Source: Saprospiraceae bacterium
GTDB lineage: Bacteria > Bacteroidota > Bacteroidia > Chitinophagales > Saprospiraceae
Length of the DNA: 38,528 bases
NCBI GenBank assembly: GCA_027486765.1
Contig: JAIXOO010000398.1
Span: forward strand, 1-38,528
Direction: 5' to 3'
Part shown: piece by piece, positions 1 to 7,100 of the stretch
Layout of the letters: each line of letters opens with the position of its first letter
Position numbering within the stretch: position 1 is the stretch's first letter
Notes under the pieces: model-generated
Seen by the model: the letters and a program-made list of their open reading frames with translations, nothing else
Databases searched by the model: none
Told to the model about the DNA's origin: nothing
Position numbers and translations under genes: made by a program

Positions 1-966
1 CCCCAAGAGCTTGTTGAAAATCCGCAATCGGATAGTGTTCTGGATACCGCTCTGGAACTTTTTTCTGGTTACGAAACCACCAGCGACACCCCTCCTGGAA
101 CTACCCCCCCCGTTGCGGCCGCCCCCCCTAAATCCTCTGAACCCCCTAAGCGCCGCAGGCGCCCCCTCCCTAAGGTGACCCCTAAGGTGCCTGAGGTTTC
201 TAAGGTGGTGAACAAAAAAAGCAGCGAAGCTGCGCCAAATTCCCCCACGCGCGAAGCGCGCAATCGTCGTGTTCGTCGTGACGTCGTGGTGAATAAAACA
301 AGCAGCGAAGCTGCGCCAAAACCTGCCTCTCCTGAGGTAGTAAAATCAACCAGCAGCGAAGCTGCGCCCTCACTCACCTTACCTACCCAACTCCCCCTCA
401 CCCTGGAATCCGTCTACCTCGGCCTATCCCCCGCCGATCGCCTCCAACTCGATCGCCAAGTCAGCCGCATGGCCTCCGTAGCCTCCGCCATCCTCTACGC
501 CGATCGCTGGATCTGCGACCAGGAACACGACCGCCTCCGCATCGCCCTGGCCGAATACCTCCGTTACGCCCCCGCCGCCAACTACACCCGCGGCGCCAAC
601 GAAGTCGTAGAACGCATCCACCTGGTCCGCCGCTGGATCGACTCCGGCCTGGCCAGTGGCCAAAACCGCTGGGTATCCCTCCCCAGCCTCTACTTCGATG
701 TGCGCAATGACAAGGGCTTCAAAGCCACCAAAGCCTGGTTCAAAAAGCACCAGCAAGCCAAAATCGCCATCAAAGACCGCGAACTGCTCACCAAAGCCGT
801 CAATTTCTACCTGGCCAGCCTCCGCCCCGAGGCCACCATCGCTCCCACGGAGGCCTACCGCCGCGTCACCCAAACCCTGGGCAAACGCAAAGCATCTTTG
901 GTTCAATTATTCCATCAAGAAATCCAAAATTCCGTCCCTCATGTCCAGCAACACCGCGCAGCGTAA
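1..966 (+). CDS. Hypothetical protein with SSEAAP-repeat linker, 5' end outside window
   Basis: The frame is open from the first base of the window, so the gene starts upstream; a GTG at 175 is only an internal candidate. About 320 codons are visible. The first ~125 residues are a low-complexity Pro/Lys/Arg-rich linker with three SSEAAP blocks, each encoded by a hairpin repeat that also occurs in non-coding DNA at 1318 and 1477. The rest is a compact, mostly helical domain (from about 'LTLESVYLGLSPADRLQ') with a 'ASVASAILYADRW' helix and a basic 'KATKAWFKKHQQAK' helix. I recognise no family. Codon use is strongly C-ending. The last 26 bases overlap the next gene in another frame. The domain is clearly coding in character; function is unknown. 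Confidence 0.7.
   Translation, partial: PQELVENPQSDSVLDTALELFSGYETTSDTPPGTTPPVAAAPPKSSEPPKRRRRPLPKVTPKVPEVSKVVNKKSSEAAPNSPTREARNRRVRRDVVVNKTSSEAAPKPASPEVVKSTSSEAAPSLTLPTQLPLTLESVYLGLSPADRLQLDRQVSRMASVASAILYADRWICDQEHDRLRIALAEYLRYAPAANYTRGANEVVERIHLVRRWIDSGLASGQNRWVSLPSLYFDVRNDKGFKATKAWFKKHQQAKIAIKDRELLTKAVNFYLASLRPEATIAPTEAYRRVTQTLGKRKASLVQLFHQEIQNSVPHVQQHRAA
201..365 (+). repeat. Cluster of GAA-triloop mini-hairpin repeats inside a coding region
   Basis: GCAGCGAAGCTGC (5-bp stem, GAA loop) occurs at 221-233, 302-314 and 353-365. A GC variant with arms CGCGC/GCGCG and the same GAA loop is at 248-260. The core GCGAAGC is known from biophysical work as an unusually stable DNA mini-hairpin. In this frame the unit reads S-S-E-A-A. 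The preceding TAAGGTGGT plus A-run at 201-220 matches the leader of the non-coding copies, so the repeat has been absorbed into a protein. Confidence 0.8.
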
Positions 967-1207
967 AAACAAGCCAAAGGCTTGCGACAAAGGCCGCTTC
1001 AAACTCGGCGTCCGTTTCCTCAACAACCTGGAAAAGGTCCACTACTTCTGGTCCAACCGCAACCAGGACACCCGCGGCGTCAGCGCCTTCCGCTTCCGGC
1101 AACTGGTCCTCTCCAAACCCGAATGGATCGGCAAAATCGCCTGGGCCGCCATCTACGACGATGGTCAACGCATCCACGAATTCGCCCCCGACGACGGCTG
1201 GCGCTGA
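941..1207 (+). CDS. Small hypothetical protein, 88 residues
   Basis: The ATG at 941 lies inside the end of the preceding gene (26-nt overlap, +1 frame), a typical arrangement for translational coupling. The product begins MSSNTAQRKNK and is basic at the start. It ends in an aromatic-rich segment ('VHYFWSNRNQDTRG', 'WIGKIAWAAIYDDGQRIHEF') that looks like a small folded domain rather than noise. No family is recognised. A longer open frame extends upstream to 656, but there it only shadows the preceding gene, so the 941 start is preferred. A hairpin repeat begins 10 nt after the stop. Confidence 0.55.
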   Translation: MSSNTAQRKNKPKACDKGRFKLGVRFLNNLEKVHYFWSNRNQDTRGVSAFRFRQLVLSKPEWIGKIAWAAIYDDGQRIHEFAPDDGWR

Positions 1208-1217
1208 TCCCTCGTAC

Positions 1218-1239
1218 GGGCGACCCTACGTGGTCGCCC
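1218..1239. repeat. REP-like hairpin 10 nt after a stop codon
   Basis: Perfect inverted repeat with arms GGGCGACC and GGTCGCCC and loop CTACGT, after the stop at 1207. It belongs to the same family as the hairpins at 1824, 4024 and 4057. It could act as a terminator-like or 3'-end protecting structure, but no T-run follows. Confidence 0.65.
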
Positions 1240-1299
1240 TCCTTTGCGACATCCCCACATCCCCCAGACCCCACCCACCCTAAGATGCCCTTAGATGCC

Positions 1300-1489
1300 T
1301 AAGGTGGTTCAAAAAAAGCAGCGAAGCTGCCCCCCCGTGCGCAGCACCCTGTCAACACCTAACTTTGTGCCCTCCGCGTCCTCTTTTTTCCCTTTGTGCT
1401 AAAAAAAATGCCGCTTTGGCCTTAACTTAAGTGCCCCTTAAGTCCCTTCCGTGCCTTAGGTGGTTCAAAAACAACCGCAGCGAAGCTGC
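1300..1489 (+). repeat. Non-coding copies of the GCAGCGAAGCTGC repeat
   Basis: Two further copies lie between genes: leader TAAGGTGGTTC at 1300-1310 with hairpin at 1318-1330, and leader TTAGGTGGTTCAAAA at 1456-1470 with hairpin at 1477-1489. The stretch between them (about 1360-1450) is simple, repetitive CTTTGTGC/CTTAAGTGCC-type sequence with no convincing gene. The repeated leader-plus-hairpin layout suggests a dispersed REP-like element. Confidence 0.7.
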
Positions 1490-1528
1490 CCCCAAAATCT
1501 TTCAACCCTCAACACCGAGACCATCCAC

Positions 1529-1822
1529 ATGAAAACCACCTACAAAGTCAAACGCCTCAAAGACGGCCGCTTCAAGTTCACCCTCGATGACGAGCTCCGC
1601 AGCATCCTCTACAACGCCACCGCCTCCGTCCTCCACTTCGACGGCGACGAACTCCCCGACTACCTCTTCGCCCTCCTCCATGAAACCCTCACCTTGTTGG
1701 AAGACACCTTGGAGCCACGCCTACATAAAAGCCAGGTGCTGGCTATGCTGCAGTTTGCGAGTAAATACATTGACCAGCCGACTCAGGTATTGATTGTGGG
1801 CATGGTGCAATCCGCCAAGTAG
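1529..1822 (+). CDS. Small hypothetical protein, 97 residues (intact master copy)
   Basis: The ATG at 1529 is preferred over an upstream in-frame ATG at 1460 because the latter would translate the dispersed hairpin repeat. The product starts MKTTYKVKRLKDGRF and continues with an acidic 'HFDGDELPDYLF' segment, a leucine-rich helix ('LLHETLTLLEDTL') and a C-terminal 'KYIDQPTQVLIVGMV' segment. No known family is recognised. Two 5'-truncated copies of the same gene lie at 2944-3117 and 3832-4023, which keep the stop codon and, for the last one, the downstream hairpin. Conservation of the reading frame in all three supports a real coding sequence. The hairpin follows the stop by one base. Confidence 0.65.
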   Translation: MKTTYKVKRLKDGRFKFTLDDELRSILYNATASVLHFDGDELPDYLFALLHETLTLLEDTLEPRLHKSQVLAMLQFASKYIDQPTQVLIVGMVQSAK

Positions 1823-1823
1823 C

Positions 1824-1843
1824 GGCAGCCCTATGTGGCTGCC
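1824..1843. repeat. REP-like hairpin directly after the 97-residue gene
   Basis: Perfect inverted repeat with arms GGCAGCC and GGCTGCC and loop CTATGT, starting one base after the stop. A decayed half-copy (CTATGTGGTTGCCC) follows at 1851-1864. The rest of the gap to 2099 is AT-rich, with A-runs, and contains no gene. Confidence 0.65.
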
Positions 1844-2099
1844 CTTTCCCCTATGTGGTTGCCCTCCCCACCTAATGTGGCACGATCTCCTCTGCATTCA
1901 GCATCTCTACTAGCTCCATGGTTGAAAATACTGAAACAACCTAGAGTGCTGATTACATTTCGTTTTTAACAAAACAAAAAGAATAAAAAAAGTATAAAAA
2001 ATACAAAAAAAGGTATTTTTACACCTGTTCAGATAAGCTCTTATAACCCAGTATCACCTTGTTTTGTAATTCTTGTCACATATAAAATATCAGTCAAAA

Positions 2100-2924
2100 A
2101 TGAGCAAATCAAAGACAATCACAGTAAAGGGAATTGGAATCGCCACTTTAAAAGTCAATGGCGAAGATTTTATCTCTTTGACGGATATTGCTAGAAATAA
2201 AAACCCTGATGAACCGAAAGACGTGGTTAAAAATTGGCTGCGCTCAAAAACTACCATAGAATTTATCGGGCTTTGGGAGCAATTAAATAACCCTAACTTC
2301 AAAGGGGTCGAATTCGACGCCTTTCTGTTTGAAGCTGGAAGCAATGCTTTTACACTGTCTCCCTCTAAATGGATAGAGACGACCAATGCGATCGGACTTG
2401 TTTCCAAACAGGGGAATAACGGCGGCACTTTTGCCCACAAAGACATTGCATTTGAATTTGCATCTTGGGTGAGTGCTGGTTTCAAACTCTATCTGATCAA
2501 AGAATTCCAACGCCTCAAAGATGATGAAAACGACCGACTTAAACTGGAATGGAACCTCCAACGCACCCTGGCAAAGGTGAATTATCAGATCCATACGGAT
2601 GCCATTAAAGAAAACCTGATTCCACAAGAATTGAGCAAACAACAAGTCAGTTTTGTCTATGCCAATGAAGCTGACCTACTCAATGTGGCCTTATTCGGCA
2701 TGACTGCCAAACAATGGCGAGAGGCCAACCCCCAAGCAACAGGAAACATCAGGGACGCCGCCAACCTCGAACAATTGGTCGTATTATCCAACTTGGAAAG
2801 CATCAACGCCGTGCTCATTCATCAGGGTTTACCCCAACCCGAACGATTGATCCAATTGAACAAAATTGCCATCACTCAGATGAAGTCTTTGCTGAATAGC
2901 AAATCAATGAAAAAACTGAAGTAG
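2100..2924 (+). CDS. KilA-N domain protein
   Basis: The product has 274 residues from the ATG at 2100; a TTG at 2073 would add nine residues and is less likely. The first ~115 residues match the KilA-N DNA-binding domain of phage and large-DNA-virus proteins: 'LKVNGEDFISLTDIARNKNPDEP', then 'VVKNWLRSKTTIEFIGLWEQL', then 'GGTFAHKDIAFEFASWVS' and 'FKLYLIKEFQRLK'. The C-terminal half is helical, with 'ALFGMTAKQWREANP'. Such proteins are common in prophages and mobile islands and are thought to bind DNA; the exact role here is unknown. The gene is clearly more AT-rich than the C-rich DNA around it and is followed 19 nt later by a truncated copy of the 97-residue gene, both signs of acquisition. 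Confidence 0.88.
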   Translation: MSKSKTITVKGIGIATLKVNGEDFISLTDIARNKNPDEPKDVVKNWLRSKTTIEFIGLWEQLNNPNFKGVEFDAFLFEAGSNAFTLSPSKWIETTNAIGLVSKQGNNGGTFAHKDIAFEFASWVSAGFKLYLIKEFQRLKDDENDRLKLEWNLQRTLAKVNYQIHTDAIKENLIPQELSKQQVSFVYANEADLLNVALFGMTAKQWREANPQATGNIRDAANLEQLVVLSNLESINAVLIHQGLPQPERLIQLNKIAITQMKSLLNSKSMKKLK

Positions 2925-2943
2925 GTGCCGATTCAAATTTAAT

Positions 2944-3117
2944 CCCGACTACCTCTTCGCCCTCCTCCACGAAACCCTCCACTTGCTCGAAGATACCCTG
3001 GAGCCCCGACTGCATAAAAGCCAGGTGCTGGCCATGCTGCAATTTGCCAGCAAATACATTGACCAGCCAACGCAGGTGCTGATTGTGGGGATGGTGCAAG
3101 AAGCAGGAAAAAAATAA
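2944..3117 (+). pseudogene. 5'-truncated copy of the 97-residue gene (copy 2)
   Basis: Homology to the gene at 1529-1822 begins abruptly at the codons for PDYLF and runs in frame to the stop ('...QVLIVGMVQEAGKK'). The first ~45 codons and the start are missing. It directly follows the KilA-N gene. The sequence AATCCCGACTAC at its left edge (2941-2952) recurs just after its stop (3117-3128), a short direct repeat bracketing the fragment. Copies 2 and 3 are more similar to each other than to copy 1. Confidence 0.8.
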
Positions 3118-3206
3118 ATCCCGACTACTTTCTGCGTGCAAACGCTATTATACTTGATTTAATACTTGGCTTAGGTTAAAGGAAAAAACTCGATCATTCC
3201 CAATGC

Positions 3207-3821
3207 CTACTGTTGGATATTAGCTACTTCAAATTCCCAGGTTTTTGAATATCTATCTAGTTTGAGTAAAAAACCAAACTGTTTTACCGCCAGTGACAAA
3301 GAATTAAAATTTACATTTTTTTGGCCATTGAGCAAACGACTCAGGTAATTAGGACTACATCCATATACTTCAGAAAATTTAGCCTTTTTGATTTTAAACA
3401 GAACTAAGAAGTCTCTTAAACAGGCTCGCAAGAGTTCGTTATATTCAGCTCTTTCGGCACTTTCCTGCGCATTACTTAGTGCTGTGACACTATTATAGTC
3501 GATGGGAGTTGAGTAAAGTGGGGTGGCCTCTCGCTCCGGAGCAGCTTTAAAATCAGGATGTTGATTCAATAAATCCAGTACTGATTCCAACCGCTGATAT
3601 AATTCTATTTCCAGTGGGCTTCTTTCGTCTTTGGTGCCTTCAGGGTGTTCAACTTCCTGAAGCATGTTGATGAAGATCATGGATTCAGCTACTGGCTCAT
3701 AAAGTTTATTGACCCAATTTTCTTTAGGGAGTATCTTATTGTGATTGTACATCTTTATTGATTTATCGGTCAAGGTATAAAAATTTACCTTTTGGTGCAA
3801 TTTTTTTAAATCAACTGCCAT
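3207..3821 (-). CDS. XRE-like helix-turn-helix protein
   Basis: The 204-residue product starts at 3821 on the minus strand. Residues about 140-190 look like a Cro/XRE-type helix-turn-helix: 'KAKFSEVYGCSPNYLSRLLNGQ' has the spacing of helices 2 and 3, followed by 'NFNSLSLAVKQFGFLL'. The N-terminal 135 residues are unrecognised, mostly helical and acidic. It is probably a transcriptional regulator, perhaps an antitoxin, but no toxin partner lies beside it. The gene is AT-rich and opposite in orientation to its neighbours. It sits precisely between two truncated tails of the 97-residue gene, so it looks like an inserted cargo gene. Confidence 0.7.
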   Translation of the reverse strand: MAVDLKKLHQKVNFYTLTDKSIKMYNHNKILPKENWVNKLYEPVAESMIFINMLQEVEHPEGTKDERSPLEIELYQRLESVLDLLNQHPDFKAAPEREATPLYSTPIDYNSVTALSNAQESAERAEYNELLRACLRDFLVLFKIKKAKFSEVYGCSPNYLSRLLNGQKNVNFNSLSLAVKQFGFLLKLDRYSKTWEFEVANIQQ

Positions 3822-3831
3822 TTTTCCATTT

Positions 3832-4023
3832 CACTTCGACGGCGACGAGCCCCCCGACTACCTCTTCGCCCTCCTCCACGAAACCCTCCACTTGCTCGAA
3901 GATACCCTGGAGCCCCGCTTGCATAAGAGCCAGGTGCTGGCTATGCTGCAATTTGCGAGTAAATACATCGACCAGCCGACGCAGGTGTTGATTGTGGGGA
4001 TGGTGCAAGCAGCTAAATCGTAA
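3832..4023 (+). pseudogene. 5'-truncated copy of the 97-residue gene (copy 3)
   Basis: Homology starts at the codons for HFDGDE, about seven codons earlier than in copy 2, and continues in frame to the stop at 4021-4023 ('...LIVGMVQAAKS'). The start codon and the first ~35 codons are missing. The left end lies about 10 nt from the start codon of the minus-strand XRE-like gene. The GGCAGCC-type hairpin found after copy 1 is also present here, so the copied unit includes the 3' hairpin. Confidence 0.8.
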
Positions 4024-4077
4024 GGGCAGCCCTATGTGGCTGCCCGCCTCTCGTACGGGCACCCCTTGCGGGTGCCC
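4024..4077. repeat. Two adjacent REP-like hairpins
   Basis: The first (4024-4045) has arms GGGCAGCC/GGCTGCCC and loop CTATGT and begins at the base after the stop of copy 3. The second (4057-4077) has arms GGGCACCC/GGGTGCCC and loop CTTGC. The linker CTCGTAC resembles the base sequence before the hairpin at 1218. They may terminate or insulate transcription upstream of the Roco gene. Confidence 0.7.
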
Positions 4078-4111
4078 TGCCCTCACTCCCAAAAACAATT
4101 TCTCACCTTTT

Positions 4112-4143
4112 TTTGCCCCTCCCACCCCATTTTCCTATATTTG
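4112..4143 (+). promoter_or_regulatory. Bacteroidota-type promoter for the Roco gene
   Basis: TATATTTG at 4136-4143 is a perfect TAnnTTTG -7 element. TTTG at 4112-4115 is a -33 element with 20 nt between them, matching the consensus of the Bacteroidota primary sigma factor. The start codon is about 53 nt downstream. Confidence 0.6.
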
Positions 4144-4196
4144 ACAAAACACAAATTTACCGCCCCCTCAGGCACCCAAAAAACAACCCTACTCCT

Positions 4197-7100
4197 ATGG
4201 CAGGAAACACTGAAGAAGCGCTTCGCCGCATCCACGAAAACAAACGGACGAAATCAAAAATTCTGGACTTGAGTGGCCTGGGGTTGACCGAGCTGCCAGA
4301 TGAGTTGTGGGATTGTGTGTGGGTGGAGGAGTTGGGGTTGGGACATTGGTATAGTTGGAATGAGGAGAAGCAGGATTGGGCATGGTATTATAATGATGGA
4401 AAAATAGCCAATCGTCTGACCAATCTGCCCAGTACTCTATCGAATTTCACCAAATTAACCAGGCTTTTATTGGACTATAAACAGCTTAGGGATATTAGCG
4501 TATTGAGTAGCTTGGTTAATTTAACCAAGCTTTCCTTGCTTGGTTCTGGGATTAAGGACATCAGTGACTTGAATACCTTAGTGAATTTGACCAACCTTGA
4601 TTTGAGCTATACCCAAATCAGCGACATCAGTACCTTGAGTACGTTAGTAAATTTGACCAATCTTTCCTTGAGTGGTTCTGGGATAAAGGACATCGGTGCC
4701 TTGAGTACGTTAGTAAATTTGACCAATCTTTCCTTGAGTGGTTCTGGGATAAAGGACATCGGTGCCTTGAGTACGCTAGTAAATTTGACTAATCTTTCCT
4801 TGAGTGGTTCTGGGATAAAGGACATCGGTGCCTTGAGTACGTTAGTAAATTTGACCAATCTTTCCTTGAGCGGTTCTGGGATTAAGGACATCGGTGCCTT
4901 GAGTAGCTTAGTGAATTTGACCAACCTTAATTTGAGCCATACCCAAATCAGCGACATCAGTGCCTTGAGCAGCTTAAGTCGCCTTAATCGTGTAGAATTA
5001 GAATTAGATCAGGTTGTCGACATTAGCATACTCAAGAACTTTGCTTATTTAGACCACCTAGCTTTAATTTCTGATTCTTCACACCATTACTCACCTCATA
5101 TTCACAACAAGCGCAGCTTTAGACTAATATCAAAGCAGATTGATGACATCAGTGTATTGAGCAATTTGGTAAATTTAAGTACCCTTGAACTGCATACTAA
5201 TGATTTGAGAGACATTAGTACATTAAGTAGCTTGGTAAATTTGACCGACCTTTCCTTGAGTGGTTCTGGGATTAATGACATCAGTGCCTTGAGCAATTTG
5301 GTAAATTTGACCAAACTTACTTTGAGTGGTTCTGAGATTAATGACATCAGTGCCTTGAGCAATTTGGTAAATTTGACCAATCTTACTTTGAGTGATTCTG
5401 AGATTAATGACATCAGTGCCTTGAGCAATTTGGTAAGTTTGACCAATCTTACTTTGAGTGGTTCTGAGATTAAGGACATCAGTACTTTGAGTGGGTTGGT
5501 GAATTTGACTACTCTTTCCTTGTGGAATAATGCCATTAGCGATATCAGTGCCTTGAGTACCTTAGTAAATTTGACCGACCTTTCCTTGAGTGGCTCTGGG
5601 ATTAAGGACGTTAGTACCTTGAGCAATTTGGTAAATTTGACCGACCTTTCCTTGAGTGGTTCTGGGATTAAGGACATCAGTGCCTTGAGCAATTTGGTGA
5701 ATTTGGCCAATTTTACTTTGGGTGGCACTCAAGTCAGCGACATCAGTTCATTGAGCAACTTAAATCACCTAAATCGTGTAGAATTAAAATTAGATCAGGT
5801 TGTCGATATTAGCATACTTAAGAACTATACGTATTTAGACCACCTAGCTTTAATTTCTGTTTTAAACCATCACTTACCTCATGATCCCCATAGGAGAAGT
5901 TTTATGTTAATTGCAAAGCAGATTGACGACATCAGTGTATTGAGCAATTTGGTCAATTTAAGTACCCTTGAACTGCATACTAATCACTTGCGAGACATTA
6001 GCCCCTTGAGGAGCTTGGTTAATTTGAACAAGCTTTCCTTAGAGGGCTCCGAGTTCAACGATATTGCTGGGTTGAGCAGTTTATTGAATTTAACTAATCT
6101 TACTTTGGCGGATGCCCAAATCAGTGATATCAGTGAGTTGGGTAGCTTGGTAAATTTGACCAATCTTTATTTGAGAGGTGAACAGCTTAGGGATATCAAT
6201 CCCTTGAGTAGCTTGGTAAATTTAACCGAACTTACTTTGGCGGGTGCCCAAATCAGTGATATCAGTGTGTTGGGCAGCTTGATAAATTTAACCAAGCTTA
6301 ATTTGAGCGGTGAACAACTTATGGATATCAATCCTTTGAGTAGCTTGGTAAACTTAACCGAACTTACTTTGAGCGGTGCCCAAATCAGCGATATCAGTGT
6401 GTTGGGCAACTTGATAAATTTAACCAAGCTTTATTTGAGCGGTGAACAGCTTAGCAACATCAGCCCCTTAAATAGCTTAGTAAATTTAGCCAATCTCGAC
6501 TTGGGGGGCACGTCCGTCAGCGATATCAGCGCCTTGAGTAGCCTGGTAAATTTGATTTATCTTAACTTGAGTGAGACAAACGTTATTGACATCAGTCACT
6601 TAAAAAGTCTAGTAAATTTGGCCATTCTTGACTTGAGTTACACGTCCGTCAGCGATATCAGCGCTTTGAGTAGCTTGGTAAATCTGGTCAATCTTGACCT
6701 GAGTGAGACAAACGTTATTGACATCAATTCCTTGAGTGGATTGATAAATTTGGCAGATCTTATCTTGAGTAAGACAAACGTTATTGATATCAATCCCCTG
6801 GGGCACTTGGTAAATTTGGCAGATCTTATCTTGATTAAGACTAAACTTAGTGACATCAGTATCCTGAATAGCCTGAAAAAATTGACTACCCTTAACTTAA
6901 GCGAAAGCGCCGTACCGTATTTCCCCTTCGAAATCCTTTTTTTACCCAAACTTGAAAATCTAGACCTCCAAAACACCCACTGCCTCAACCTCCCTCCCGA
7001 ACTCACCCATGAAGACAACGCCCTCCCTGACCTCCGCAACTACTACGCCGAGCTCCAAAAAAACGCCTACACCGCTTACGACGCCAAACTCATCACCGTC

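Noticed and set aside
1-1207. A single gene split by frameshift between 941 and 966
   Set aside because: The two frames overlap cleanly with a good ATG at 941 and the first frame ends in plausible sequence; overlapping genes explain it more simply, though a frameshift cannot be excluded without homologues.
4113-4196. Upstream extension of the Roco protein
   Set aside because: The extension overlaps the -7 promoter element and has no ATG; the ATG at 4197 begins the conserved LRR cap.
4607-5728. Antisense repeat proteins opposite the LRR array
   Set aside because: Produced by the 66-bp periodicity of the LRR codons; no independent start context.
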